A DNA stretch of 64,000 bases from Deltaproteobacteria bacterium (GTDB taxonomy: Bacteria; Bdellovibrionota_B; Oligoflexia; Oligoflexales; Bog-1112). The DNA lies in assembly GCA_020635195.1 (NCBI GenBank), contig JACKAG010000001.1, positions 62,001 to 126,000 of the forward strand. The letters are read 5' to 3'. Shown piece by piece: positions 27,314-36,652 of the stretch. The position numbers and the translations under genes were made by a program. Each line of letters begins with the position of its first letter. Position 1 is the stretch's first letter. The notes under the pieces were generated by a model. That model searched no databases. It was not told the origin of the DNA and was given only the letters and a program-made list of their open reading frames with translations.

Positions 27314-27874
27314 TCAGGCTACCGCTCCTGATTCAGGATTTGTGAGTTCATTTAATTCTGTCAGAATCTGTTCTGCATTTTTATGTTCTGACTTTTTAAC
27401 AGATTTCTCGAGAGATATCTTTCCATCCAGGAGATCTCTGAGATTTTTTTTATCAGACATGAGCTCGGAGAGAGCTTTCATTTTTGATCTCTTTTCCAGT
27501 CCATTACTGATGAAGTCGTGGAGTTGCTCGATACTGAATGGCTTTCTTAAATAGCCATCTGATTCCTTAACAAATTCTTCCTGATCAGAATTCAGAAGAG
27601 CTCCGCTGATAAAAAGAATGGGAATTGCACCATCATATTTTCGTATTCTTTTCTGTAATTGAAAACCGTCCATCCTTGGCATATTAATATCGGTAATAAC
27701 GAGATCGATTTCTTTTTCCCACAATGTATCGATTGCTTCTTTTGCATTCTTGACAACGATCACTTTGGAAAAAAATTTGTTCAGATGTATCTTGAAAAAT
27801 TTCAGAAGAGTATTGTCATCATCGACGACTAAAATAAAACTATTTTTATCATATTTTGGATGACTCTGCGTCAT
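27314..27874 (-). CDS. Response regulator, receiver domain with short C-terminal extension
   Basis: A CheY-like receiver occupies residues 1-125: acidic pocket VVDDDNTLLK, the phospho-acceptor Asp in LVITDINMPRMDGF, the switch residue in ILFISGAL and the conserved Lys in DGYLRKPFS. The remaining 60 residues form a charged helical tail (SDKKNLRDLLDGKISLEK) without a DNA-binding domain. It may act by protein contact or have its kinase elsewhere. No kinase gene is adjacent. Monocistronic by spacing. Confidence 0.9.
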   Translation of the reverse strand: MTQSHPKYDKNSFILVVDDDNTLLKFFKIHLNKFFSKVIVVKNAKEAIDTLWEKEIDLVITDINMPRMDGFQLQKRIRKYDGAIPILFISGALLNSDQEEFVKESDGYLRKPFSIEQLHDFISNGLEKRSKMKALSELMSDKKNLRDLLDGKISLEKSVKKSEHKNAEQILTELNELTNPESGAVA

Positions 27875-28127
27875 GGCCGTTTTCCCGGATTAGTCTCGTT
27901 AAAAGTAAAGACATGTAATTAAATTGCTGTATGAACTCTATGATAGCCTGAATCCAGTCTACCTTATGCAGACGGTATCTTTTTCGGTTTTTTTTATGAT
28001 TACATAAATTTTTTTTTAAATTATCACGTCTGATTTTGTTGGAATGTGATTTTTCTCTTTATTTACATGATGATCTGACTTCGCTTAGACATATAGACAC
28101 CCAGAAAAGAAATTTGGATCTTTCCTT

Positions 28128-28203
28128 CTTTGTTTACTTTTTCATGCTTTGTTTACTTTTTCATGCTTTGTTTACTTTTTCATGCTTTGTTTACTTTTTC
28201 CTG
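28128..28203. repeat. Four tandem 19-bp T-rich units
   Basis: Unit CTTTGTTTACTTTTTCATG is repeated at 28128, 28147, 28166 and 28185; the last ends in CCTG. The array lies in the non-coding stretch (27875-28360) between the response regulator and the ABC-F gene. Its period is not a multiple of three, so it is not likely to be coding. Confidence 0.95.
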
Positions 28204-28360
28204 AACCTGAAGAGAGTGTTAAAAAAAGTTAGTTTGTTAATACGCATCAATGAACCTAACAATAAAGGAACTTTCTATGATCGATATAAAAGCTTCTGTC
28301 CGACAAATTCAATCATTAAAATCAAAGCTGGCAGACAATAAGACAGCATATTGCTTTGTT

Positions 28361-29866
28361 TTAATCTGTTTGCTTCAGAATTGAATTTCCATTCTGATCT
28401 TTCTGAATATTCCAGAATATGCTGCACACTGACCTGATAAAACGACTGTCATGGCTTATCACTAAAAGAGTTAAATTGCTTTTTTTTAACGCATCTTCAA
28501 GCCTTTCGACTGAGAGAATGTCAAGGTGATTTCCTGGCTCATCTAAGATCAGGAGTTCGGCTTCTGTAACAATTGCGATTGCAATTGCAATTTTTCGGAT
28601 TTCCCCAGCAGACCATCTGTGACTTTTAAATACCTGCTTAGGATCTGATCCAAGACGGGCAATGATCTGAAGACAGCGGGAATATTCTTCTTTCGACAAA
28701 AAATTCAGTTTTTTCCGGATTACATCGATTTCATCTGTATTAAGTTCTTGCCTGAGATACAGATAATTTTCTGACTTAATCCATGATTCTTTAAGACAGT
28801 GTTCGATGAGGCTGCTTTTTCCGGTACCGTTGAATCCTGTGATTCCAATCTTCTCACCTGATTTTAATAACAACTCAGTTGCCGAAAGTACAGAAGCATC
28901 TGGAAGTGAAATTCTGACGTTTGTCTGATGTAACAGAACTTTTGTATATGAAGCAGGTATATCAAAGAAAACAGAGCCTGAATAATCTTTCACAACGGCC
29001 AGATCATGGGTGGATTGCTCAATCTTTTTGATACGGTTTTCGAGGGCACCCTTTTTTTTACCAAGGCTGGCATCTTTTCCACTTAAACGGGCCCCATCAA
29101 TTTTTGCTTTTGAGTCATGATCTTTTCGGTTCAGATGACCTTTTGAAAGCCTTTTCTTTGAGGATTCAGTCAGCTGACGGATTCGGCTGACTTCTTTTCG
29201 CAGAGATGCTGCTTTTTTGAATGAATTTTCACGTTGTTTTTCGTTATAAGCAAAATGCTCCGCAAGATTGTTACGGGCTTCGTCATATGAGCCACTCATT
29301 TCATAAGTGTGAGAACCAACAAAAAAGATAAATTTCTGGCATAGCTTCTGAAGAAGATCTCTGTCATGGCTTACGACAATACCTGTACCTCGATAGGAGC
29401 CCAGAGCATCCAGGATGACATCCCGGTTCTTCTGGTCGAGGTGATTGGTCGGCTCATCGATAAGCAGAAGGTCCGGGGATTGCCATAGGGAGCATCCAAG
29501 CTGCCAGCGCTTCTGCTCGCCACAGCTCATCTGTTCCCATTCTTTCATCAGTAGTTCATGCAAAGAAAGGGCGCTTTTGGTCCGGATAGCACTTTTATCA
29601 TCAGAGTTCCGAAATGATTCAAGGGTCGCAGGAGGGCGCAGAGTCTCCTGTTCGCAGAGATGGATCAGCTCCGGTATGCCCTGCATCTCCCCTGATGTCA
29701 CTCTGAGACGGCCTGCCAGGATTTGCAGCAAAGTTGATTTGCCACAGCCATTAGGTCCGATAAGTCCTGTCCAGCCATGGGAGAATGAGGCGTTTAAATG
29801 ATCGATAATTATTTTATCAGAGTCATCAAAGGCAAAAGAAATGGAACGAAGGGTCAAAATGCTCAT
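28361..29866 (-). CDS. ABC-F family ATPase, ribosome-protection type
   Basis: A 501-residue protein with two ABC domains and no membrane part. Domain 1: GPNGCGKST, MSCGEQKRWQLG, LLLIDEPTNHLD and IVVSHDRDLL. Between them is a basic linker of about 85 residues (SKKRLSKGHLNRKDHDSKAK). Domain 2: GFNGTGKSS, WSAGEIRKIAIA, LLILDEPGNHLD. ABC-F factors bind the ribosomal E site; the short Vga/Msr-like ones displace antibiotics such as lincosamides or pleuromutilins, others help translation. The length and linker favour the antibiotic-resistance-like group. A hairpin just upstream (29880-29901) may control it. Substrate class cannot be told from the sequence. Confidence 0.85.
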   Translation of the reverse strand: MSILTLRSISFAFDDSDKIIIDHLNASFSHGWTGLIGPNGCGKSTLLQILAGRLRVTSGEMQGIPELIHLCEQETLRPPATLESFRNSDDKSAIRTKSALSLHELLMKEWEQMSCGEQKRWQLGCSLWQSPDLLLIDEPTNHLDQKNRDVILDALGSYRGTGIVVSHDRDLLQKLCQKFIFFVGSHTYEMSGSYDEARNNLAEHFAYNEKQRENSFKKAASLRKEVSRIRQLTESSKKRLSKGHLNRKDHDSKAKIDGARLSGKDASLGKKKGALENRIKKIEQSTHDLAVVKDYSGSVFFDIPASYTKVLLHQTNVRISLPDASVLSATELLLKSGEKIGITGFNGTGKSSLIEHCLKESWIKSENYLYLRQELNTDEIDVIRKKLNFLSKEEYSRCLQIIARLGSDPKQVFKSHRWSAGEIRKIAIAIAIVTEAELLILDEPGNHLDILSVERLEDALKKSNLTLLVISHDSRFIRSVCSIFWNIQKDQNGNSILKQTD

Positions 29867-29879
29867 TGTGTAACCTACC

Positions 29880-29901
29880 TTTTAGCCTTATCAGGCTAAA
29901 A
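29880..29901 (-). promoter_or_regulatory. Hairpin in the ABC-F leader, beside the ribosome-binding site
   Basis: On the minus strand TTTTAGCCT-GATA-AGGCTAAAA forms a perfect 9-bp stem with a 4-base loop. Directly after it come GGTAGG, the likely Shine-Dalgarno, and ATG (29866). It is preceded, not followed, by a T run, so it is not a normal terminator. Leader structures that control ABC-F genes after antibiotic stalling are known; this could be such an element. A transcript end for the opposite strand is another option. Confidence 0.45.
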
Positions 29902-30172
29902 AAATCCCATAGAGTTAAAAGATACGGATTTTTTATAGGTTACTTCTTCATCGGACTCTCTTGTGGCTTAGAGAACATAAGATACTATCTGTTAGTGCCA
30001 TAATTTAAAGGAAATGTCCAGAACTAACAGCGATGTCAGTTCTGATGCGTATCTGTGGAAACTATCCTTATGATATTTAAGATAAATTTTGATTTTTTAT
30101 AAAAAATCATTAAGTTTTATGATAAAATATATTGAATTATGTGTCTTATTTCATCAGAGTGGTCGATTTTTT

Positions 30173-31981
30173 ATGAATATCAGATTATTGCTTATCAATT
30201 TCATGTTAGTGATCACAATACAGCCCTCTTCTCTTATGGGGGTGCAGGATGGTGAGAGCTGTCATAACGCGTCTGTACTTTCGGATCGGATACTTTCGCA
30301 GATGGAAATTTTTGCCAGAATTGCAACGGCTGTTCAGTTCTTTTATCCCGGAGATGAGGCAAAAGCGACAGACTGGGAAGCTTTTGTCGCTTCTGCTATG
30401 AGGGAAATTGCAGAAGCATCTTCTGATGATGACAGTAAAATTCTGCGACGGATTTTTGCAGGCGTTGCTCCTGCTTTGCGGATTAATGGCGAGCGTTGCG
30501 CTCAGGAATCAGAGTTTGTCTCTGAGAAAATGATTGTATGGGTGCAGAACGGATATATTGAAGAGCCGGATTATGATCCGGAAAAATCTGCATATAAACG
30601 GGAGCGTGTCGTTATAGCCGCATCGGAGGGAGCTGAAATTGCACCTTATGTGACAACGTATGGAGATGTTGCCATCGAAATGCCTTTAGCTGTCTATGTG
30701 GATGAAAAAGAACGCAGTTTTCCCAGGGTCGCTACGCTGCCAGCCTATGATAAAATGCCAGAGGACCTGAATGACAGTTATGTATGCCTGTCGGCAGCGA
30801 CAAAGGTCTGGGGAGTGTTCCGCCATTATTTTCCTTATTTTGATACGATCAAAGTGGACTGGGATGGGGAATTACCAAAGCTCCTGCTGGCATGTAAATC
30901 CGGCTCAGAAAAACACTTTTTTAATACACTAAGACGTTCACTGACCAGATTTCAGGATAATCATATCAATCTGATGAATCATAGCCGAGATCTTCCTCTT
31001 TATACTGTTCCTGTTGCTTTTGATCTGGTTCAGAATTCCCTGACTGTCATTTATAAAGCTGAAGATGATCGATCTGTTATCAGTATTGCGGATGAACTTA
31101 TTGCAATTGATGGTGTTTCAGCCCGTGAACTGCTCAGCGAGAAAACATTATGTTCTCTGAGGTCAGATCACCGTTCGGACAGTGAAGTTGCTTTGAATTA
31201 TCTTATAAGAAGGGAGAAGGACGAAAATGTGACTCTGACGCTGAAAAACAGAGCGGGGGAGCTCTATTCTGCTGTGCTGAAATCATCCCATCACTATGGT
31301 GATATCAGCTGGCCAGCTGAGAAGGCATACTCATTTGAGGATATGCCCTTAACGCAGCTGGTAGAATCAGGTATTCATTATGTGAATCTTTCTAAGATTA
31401 AGGCTTGTGATGTTAAACAAATCATTGAGAAGCTGAAAGATGCGAAAGCGTTAGTCCTGGATCTCAGAAACTATCCTGTTGACTTTATGGGATGGTGGAA
31501 TTTTCTTTCTCATGTTTCCACAGCAAATCTCTCCTCTCTTCCTATGTTTTATCATATCCCCATGGCTCCCGATCAGAAACGAACGGAGATTATGGCAGTA
31601 CCCCAGGAAATTGAACCAGCTTCGCCACAGCTCAGTATTCCGGCAGTTGCATTAAGCTCAAAATTCAGCATGAGTCAGAATGAACATGCTCTTGGTTTTA
31701 TTCAGAGCGCAAAGATTCCGGTTGTTGGTGAGCGCACTTTTGGTATCAATGGAAATTGGACATATATCCATTTTATGGGTGGATATAAAAGCAAGGAGGG
31801 CTTCAGTGTGACCTTCACAGGGATGGAGCTTAAACAACATGATAGCTCAGCTCTGATCGGGGTTGGGATTATTCCTGATATTGAAGTGAACAGAACGGTC
31901 AAAGGCCTTCGTCAGGGGAATGATGAACTGCTTGAGACAGCTGTTTCCATTCTGCGTAAAGAAATAAAAGATCAGATGTAA
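30173..31981 (+). CDS. Exported S41-family (C-terminal processing-like) protease
   Basis: ATG 30173 gives a signal peptide (MNIRLLLINFMLVITIQPSS); an upstream ATG at 30089 would add 28 residues with no secretion logic. About 602 residues. The N-terminal half is unassigned. The central part has FRHYFPYFDTIKVDW, a feature of tricorn-like/S41 enzymes that need a helper domain, then RFQDNHINLM. The protease core has VLDLRNYPVDFMGWWNF and SSKFSMSQNEHALGFIQSAK with the probable nucleophile Ser. VGERTFGINGNWT replaces the usual G.T.G strand. It is likely a periplasmic or surface peptidase. No neighbour suggests its target. Confidence 0.75.
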   Translation: MNIRLLLINFMLVITIQPSSLMGVQDGESCHNASVLSDRILSQMEIFARIATAVQFFYPGDEAKATDWEAFVASAMREIAEASSDDDSKILRRIFAGVAPALRINGERCAQESEFVSEKMIVWVQNGYIEEPDYDPEKSAYKRERVVIAASEGAEIAPYVTTYGDVAIEMPLAVYVDEKERSFPRVATLPAYDKMPEDLNDSYVCLSAATKVWGVFRHYFPYFDTIKVDWDGELPKLLLACKSGSEKHFFNTLRRSLTRFQDNHINLMNHSRDLPLYTVPVAFDLVQNSLTVIYKAEDDRSVISIADELIAIDGVSARELLSEKTLCSLRSDHRSDSEVALNYLIRREKDENVTLTLKNRAGELYSAVLKSSHHYGDISWPAEKAYSFEDMPLTQLVESGIHYVNLSKIKACDVKQIIEKLKDAKALVLDLRNYPVDFMGWWNFLSHVSTANLSSLPMFYHIPMAPDQKRTEIMAVPQEIEPASPQLSIPAVALSSKFSMSQNEHALGFIQSAKIPVVGERTFGINGNWTYIHFMGGYKSKEGFSVTFTGMELKQHDSSALIGVGIIPDIEVNRTVKGLRQGNDELLETAVSILRKEIKDQM

Positions 31982-32023
31982 CAATATTTTTTTATTGCGG
32001 ATGATAATCTGATGACACATCGA

Positions 32024-33412
32024 TTAATAGATGTGATCGAGATTAAATTCTTCTCCGAAAGAAGCAACCGTCGTTTTAAATCCGAGCTGTGATTCGATAA
32101 GATCTTTAAAATGACGGGAATCTTCTGGTTCTCCGTGGTTTAATATGATCAGTTTTGGATTGATCTTTGAATCCCGTATCCATGAAATTAAATCCAGATA
32201 ATCCCCATGAGCGGAAAGGGTATTGACATTGAAAATACTTGCGTTGACTCTCAGCTCTTCTTTATGAAGCCGTAGTATTTTTTCACCGTCAAGAAGGATT
32301 CTTCCTTTTGTTCCCTCTGGCTGATAGCCGACAAGAATAATACCGTTATTTTTATCTTCGATACGGCTTTTAATATGATTGATAACTCTCCCCCCTTCTA
32401 TCATACCTGAAGCACTTATGATGATCATAGGGCCCTGAGTTTCAGATAGCTGCTTTGATTCTTTTACGGACTCAATTTCCTGCATTGTTACCGGGTAAAT
32501 TGTCCCGTCTTTTATAATGTCATCTTTGATCTGATCTGCACAAAAACATTCATTGAACACAGCATTTGCTTTTTTTGATAACGGACTGTCGAGGACGACC
32601 GGAACTTCTGGAATCTGTTTTTCATCGATGAGTTCTCTGATCAGATAGATAATATCCTGAGTTCTTCCGACAGAAAAAGATGGGATGATGGCAACGCCAG
32701 ACCTTTTTAAAATCGTATTAAGATACATTCCAAGAACTTCTTTTGCCGGGATTCTTGAATGTAATTTTTTTCCATAGGTTGATTCCAGTATAAGATAATC
32801 CATCTGGCATAGTAAGGAAGGTTCTTTTAATAAGATATTTCTTTTATGTCCGATATCTCCTGAAAATACTAATGTTTTTTCATTGTCCTGCTCATCGTGG
32901 CATCTGAGACGGATAAAAGAAGAGCCAAGGATATGTCCGGCCCAGAAAAACGTAATGCTGACTTTTTCGGAGATCCGGATCTCTTTTTCAAAATCGACTG
33001 TTTCGAATAAAGATAAAACATTTTCTACCTCATAGCTTGTGTAAAGAGGCAGAGCAGGCTTGTGTCTGGAATACTGTTTTTCATTCGCATGTCTGGCATC
33101 TTCATCGTGGATCATGGCGGAATCTGCAAGCAAAATCCGACACAGATTGAAGGTTTCCCGGGTTGAATAAATTTTCCCACGAAATCCATCTTTCCAGAGG
33201 CGGGGCAATAGTCCTGAATGGTCAATATGTGCATGTGTCAGAAAAACAGCAGATATTTCGGAGGCTCCATGGAAAGATGCCCAATTGCGGCTTCTGTCTT
33301 CTGATGCTCCCTGGTATAAACCATAATCGACAAGGTATTTTTCTTTATCAACTTCAATGACAGTTTTTGATCCTGTTACGCTTCCTGCTGCTCCGGAAAA
33401 TCTTAAATTCAT
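32024..33412 (-). CDS. Beta-CASP metallo-beta-lactamase-fold RNA-processing-type nuclease
   Basis: ATG 33412, with GTGGGGA upstream, is preferred over GTG 33424. The zinc motif is FLTHAHIDHSGLLPRLW; other ligands lie in WAGHILGSSF, VFSGDIGHK and, near the end, LSAHGDYLDL (motif B His). Beta-CASP motifs SFSVGRTQDIIYLI and ISASGMIEGGRVINH are present. This is the CPSF73-like bacterial family (RNA-specificity domain), 462 residues. Related proteins cleave RNA; some are known only as metallo-hydrolases. It lies at the end of the flagellar operon on the same strand, but a gap of about 300 bp with one doubtful small frame separates them. Confidence 0.85.
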   Translation of the reverse strand: MNLRFSGAAGSVTGSKTVIEVDKEKYLVDYGLYQGASEDRSRNWASFHGASEISAVFLTHAHIDHSGLLPRLWKDGFRGKIYSTRETFNLCRILLADSAMIHDEDARHANEKQYSRHKPALPLYTSYEVENVLSLFETVDFEKEIRISEKVSITFFWAGHILGSSFIRLRCHDEQDNEKTLVFSGDIGHKRNILLKEPSLLCQMDYLILESTYGKKLHSRIPAKEVLGMYLNTILKRSGVAIIPSFSVGRTQDIIYLIRELIDEKQIPEVPVVLDSPLSKKANAVFNECFCADQIKDDIIKDGTIYPVTMQEIESVKESKQLSETQGPMIIISASGMIEGGRVINHIKSRIEDKNNGIILVGYQPEGTKGRILLDGEKILRLHKEELRVNASIFNVNTLSAHGDYLDLISWIRDSKINPKLIILNHGEPEDSRHFKDLIESQLGFKTTVASFGEEFNLDHIY

Positions 33413-33441
33413 ATAAATCCCCACTCATCTTTTCAGCTGTT

Positions 33442-33636
33442 TTACAGATATGACTGTTTTTTCATTAATAATAAATGATACTTCCCATCCTGGATGATAT
33501 ACACCATCATCTGTCTCAGAGGCCTGGAAAGCCCTGCGTAGGCTGCGATCTTCCGGATAACATATCTCTGTCCCGGATCGCATTCGATCATGCTTTCACA
33601 TGCTTTATGTTTTTTACATTGTCGTATGAAATTCAT
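33442..33636 (-). CDS. Possible small protein after flgL
   Basis: A 64-codon frame on the flagellar strand (MNFIRQCKKHKACESMIEC, then QMMVYIIQDGKYHLLL). Related genomes often have csrA and fliW after flgL, but this matches neither. No clear Shine-Dalgarno is seen before the ATG. It may be a real small gene or chance. Confidence 0.3.
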   Translation of the reverse strand: MNFIRQCKKHKACESMIECDPGQRYVIRKIAAYAGLSRPLRQMMVYIIQDGKYHLLLMKKQSYL

Positions 33637-33716
33637 TTTTTGTCGACAGATATCAAATGATTCCTGCTTTTGGAACAGATCGCTTTGCTTTGAATAAATT
33701 GTATAATATATTGTTA

Positions 33717-34616
33717 TTATTGCATAAAATTAAGGAGTGACGGTTGAAGAAGCTTATTTGACGCCATTAATGTGCTCTGAAGTACGGATTCTGTTCTTTT
33801 GAAATCCGATGTGGCTTTGAAAATATCTGCATCCTCAATACCGGAAAGGTTGGTCGTTTTCTGAAGGATATCAAACTCATTTCGTTTGCCAGCATCGTTG
33901 ATTGCGGTCCAGACAGCTCCGACACTTGCCTGAAAGCTTGCCAGCTTATCCATCTGAAATGCCAGTTCATCGACAGAGCGGAAAATTGCATTTTTTTCGT
34001 CATGTTCCAGTCCGTTAATCAGATGATCAAGAGAATCCATCAGGTTAAAATGACCTGCTTTGAATTCTTCCGGATTGCTCTGAAGCAGCTCCCTTCCTGA
34101 TATATTGATGTTTTTAAAATGGTCAGGGCCAATCTGAAGAAATAGTTTACCATCATCTCCCAGAAAATTTCCAGCAAGGCTGACCGCCGGGCTCAGGCTC
34201 CTGAATCCGGAAAATACAAAACGGTTGCCATATTTTGAGTTCGCAAGTTGTACGATTTCTTTTGTGATTTCGCGGATCTCTTTGACAGTGATGGCCCGAT
34301 TTTTGGCATCATATGAATCGTTGGCCATGGCCAGGGCCAGTTCATGTGCACGGCTTAATTTTTCATGCATGTTGGAAATTGCAGATTCTGTGACATCCAG
34401 GAATCCTTTAGAGAAATCTATGTTTTTTTGATAGTTTTCAAGTTCTGAAATACGATCTTTTATTTTCATGGCCCGGACGAGATTGACGGGATCATCGTGA
34501 AGTTTATTAATGTCTTTCTGTGTGGAAAGTTTGTTCAGGGCTTCCGTGTTCTGGGTTCGGCTTTTATTCATACGGTTTTGAGTGATCCAGTATTTGTATT
34601 TTTCTGAAACCCTCAT
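33717..34616 (-). CDS. flgL: Flagellar hook-filament junction protein FlgL (HAP3)
   Basis: A flagellin-like N terminus (MRVSEKYKYWITQNRMNKSR followed by LNKLSTQKDINKLHDDPVNL) and a central RFVFSGFRSLSPA segment, plus a C-terminal helix (ASNKLLQPSLLNFM), identify FlgL. 299 residues is a normal size. FlgL joins the hook-side FlgK to the filament outside the cell. It follows flgK by 24 bp, the usual order. Confidence 0.93.
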   Translation of the reverse strand: MRVSEKYKYWITQNRMNKSRTQNTEALNKLSTQKDINKLHDDPVNLVRAMKIKDRISELENYQKNIDFSKGFLDVTESAISNMHEKLSRAHELALAMANDSYDAKNRAITVKEIREITKEIVQLANSKYGNRFVFSGFRSLSPAVSLAGNFLGDDGKLFLQIGPDHFKNINISGRELLQSNPEEFKAGHFNLMDSLDHLINGLEHDEKNAIFRSVDELAFQMDKLASFQASVGAVWTAINDAGKRNEFDILQKTTNLSGIEDADIFKATSDFKRTESVLQSTLMASNKLLQPSLLNFMQ

Positions 34617-34640
34617 TTTATGGTACCCCGGAACTTAAAT

Positions 34641-36065
34641 TTATCGTTTGAGACCAAGAACCGTTTCGTACATTTCATCGATCGTTGTGATGATTTTAGA
34701 TGACGCTGTAAATGCGGTTTGCCAGCGGATCAGATTGGTTGCTTCCTCATCAAGGGAAACTCCGGAAATGGCTTCTTTTCTGGACTGAAGATCAGATAAT
34801 ATAATTTTGTCAGCCTCTTCAATTTGTTTAACCTTTTGAGCTTCCATTCCAAGGATTCCGACATAGTTGGCAAAATAATCATTCAGGGTTGCGTTGCCAT
34901 CTGCAAACAAAGGCTCTCCCTGGATTTTTGCAATTCTGTTTGCAATAATATTGTCTCCGGGAGTACTGTGCAGGCTGGAAGCAGAGATAGCATCTGTTGA
35001 ACTGATCACAGGAAGTGCCAGTGACATTTCCTGTGCCGCCAGATCATGATCCCGGACATCCTCAAAAAAGTTTCTCTGATCAGAGTCCTGATACTCTTCC
35101 AGTCCAAATCCGGGTTTATGAATTTCATTGACCCTCCGGATCACTTCGGAAGCCATATTGTTGTTATGGTCAATCAGGCCTTTTGCAATATTGTCTCTTA
35201 CATGAACCAGAGCTTCCAGCCGTCCTCCTGAAACTGCTCTGGTGATATTACGGGCAGAGCTTCCTTCCGAATCCAGAATAAAGATGTCATAAAGTCCTTC
35301 ATTCTCACCGTTTTGACGGACTTCGAACGTGGCAGCACGTCCTCTGTCGACCAGAAGAGTATCCGCAGGGCCACGGATGGTCAGCATACCGTCTGCATCC
35401 TCATAATAGTTGATATCTACGAGGCTGCTTAACTGAAGTAAGGCACGTTCCCGCTGGTCCCTGAGGTCATTTGACTGATTACGGACACCGGTTTCCATTT
35501 CCCGTATCTGGTTATTCAGATGTGCAATACTGTCAATTGTCTGATTAATCTCATCTGTTGTTTTCAGTATATAGTCATTGAGCCCACTGCGCTGGTGTCT
35601 GATTTCCTGATCTGTCCGGCGAAAAGCATCTGCAAGATTTTTCCCCTGCTCTCTGACTTCAGTTCTGACGGTCATTTCTTCAGGATATTTAGCAAGATTC
35701 TGCCATGCAGAAAAAAAATGATTGAGCTGACTTGATACTGTATTCTGTAGTTCCGGACTAAAAATCGATCCCAGAAGTTCCAGAGCTTCAAATCGTGATT
35801 TACTGTTTTCTGCTGATGTCGTAGCGAGGTTGATTTGTTTTTCTATGAACTTGTCATGAATCCTGTCAATTGAGCCAACATATACACCACTACCGATCAG
35901 AACACCTTGTTTACTGATGGGATCGCGTTGCAAAAGTTTAAGTCTTTGGCGTGAGTAACCCTCTGTCTGGGCATTAGAAATATTATGGGCGGTTGTATTG
36001 ATTCCCTGCTGATTTGCATAGAGGGACTGAGAACCTATATTCAGGGAGTGACCTAATCCTGTCAT
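34641..36065 (-). CDS. flgK: Flagellar hook-filament junction protein FlgK (HAP1)
   Basis: LNIGSQSLYANQQGINTTAHNISNAQTEGYSRQR is the signature N-terminal helix plus NISNAxTxGYSRQ motif of FlgK. The C terminus (VSLDEEATNLIRWQTAFTAS) is the matching D0 helix. 474 residues is compact but within range. It caps the hook and receives FlgL. The start is 2 bp after the flgN stop, so the chaperone and its client are made together. Confidence 0.95.
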   Translation of the reverse strand: MTGLGHSLNIGSQSLYANQQGINTTAHNISNAQTEGYSRQRLKLLQRDPISKQGVLIGSGVYVGSIDRIHDKFIEKQINLATTSAENSKSRFEALELLGSIFSPELQNTVSSQLNHFFSAWQNLAKYPEEMTVRTEVREQGKNLADAFRRTDQEIRHQRSGLNDYILKTTDEINQTIDSIAHLNNQIREMETGVRNQSNDLRDQRERALLQLSSLVDINYYEDADGMLTIRGPADTLLVDRGRAATFEVRQNGENEGLYDIFILDSEGSSARNITRAVSGGRLEALVHVRDNIAKGLIDHNNNMASEVIRRVNEIHKPGFGLEEYQDSDQRNFFEDVRDHDLAAQEMSLALPVISSTDAISASSLHSTPGDNIIANRIAKIQGEPLFADGNATLNDYFANYVGILGMEAQKVKQIEEADKIILSDLQSRKEAISGVSLDEEATNLIRWQTAFTASSKIITTIDEMYETVLGLKR

Positions 36066-36067
36066 AT

Positions 36068-36652
36068 TCAGACTTCTGTCAAGATTTGTGAAAGCTTTCC
36101 AGGTTTGCTTATAAAACCACTTTGATTGTAACAGGAATTTTTATCTCTGATCAGAGAACTCCAGAACTGATAGCTGTCCTGATGATTTTTCAATAAGGTT
36201 GCTATCAATAATCGATTTTTTTCGGTCTGAATTTTGTAAATGTCAAATTTGACAAGAATCTGATGACATCTTGTCAGGCTGTCAGACAGAATTTTAGGAA
36301 GTTCCGGATCTTTTGTTTCAGGAAGAGTCGTCCGGTTAATTTCTTTCAGAATTTCGATCAGTATTCTGAGGTTCAGATCCTGAACAGGGTGAGAGGGTCT
36401 GATATTGAAAGACTCACAGACCTTGTTGACATCGTCGATAGCCTGATCCCGATGAAAGACTAATGTATTTGCAGCATCTTTTTTTTTGGTAAGGATCTGT
36501 TCGAGATCTGAAATATTATGCTCTGTCAGAGCCTTTTCTTCTGAAGACAGGATATCTGGCAAAGTCTCAACGGCCCTTTCCAGATATCCAAGTCTGCTGA
36601 GCAGTTGATAAAGGGACTTTTTTTTCTCATGGATCGGAGATTTTTGTTTCAT
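36068..36652 (-). CDS. flgN: FlgN-like flagellar export chaperone
   Basis: A 194-residue, mainly helical protein (LSRLGYLERAVETLPDILSS; TKKKDAANTLVFHRDQAIDD; FDIYKIQTEKNRLLIATLL). Sequence conservation is low, as is usual for FlgN, and the call rests on helix pattern and on its place directly before flgK and after flgM. FlgN carries FlgK and FlgL to the export gate. The ATG overlaps the flgM stop (ATGA). Confidence 0.75.
   Translation of the reverse strand: MKQKSPIHEKKKSLYQLLSRLGYLERAVETLPDILSSEEKALTEHNISDLEQILTKKKDAANTLVFHRDQAIDDVNKVCESFNIRPSHPVQDLNLRILIEILKEINRTTLPETKDPELPKILSDSLTRCHQILVKFDIYKIQTEKNRLLIATLLKNHQDSYQFWSSLIRDKNSCYNQSGFISKPGKLSQILTEV

Noticed and set aside
28128..28203. CRISPR array
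   Set aside because: The 19-bp units are directly adjacent with no spacers, and no cas gene is in the window.
28036..28341. A 101-codon plus-strand frame rich in Phe and Leu
   Set aside because: It runs through the 19-bp repeat array, whose period is not a multiple of three, and the composition simply reflects the T-rich repeat. No ribosome-binding site is seen.
29880..29901. Reading the ABC-F leader hairpin as a Rho-independent terminator
   Set aside because: On the minus strand the T run comes before the stem and A's come after it; on the plus strand A's follow. A true terminator needs T's after the stem.
33442..33636. csrA or fliW after flgL
   Set aside because: The small frame lacks the CsrA motif (MLVLTRKxGE, followed by the GDDIxI region) and is too short for FliW.
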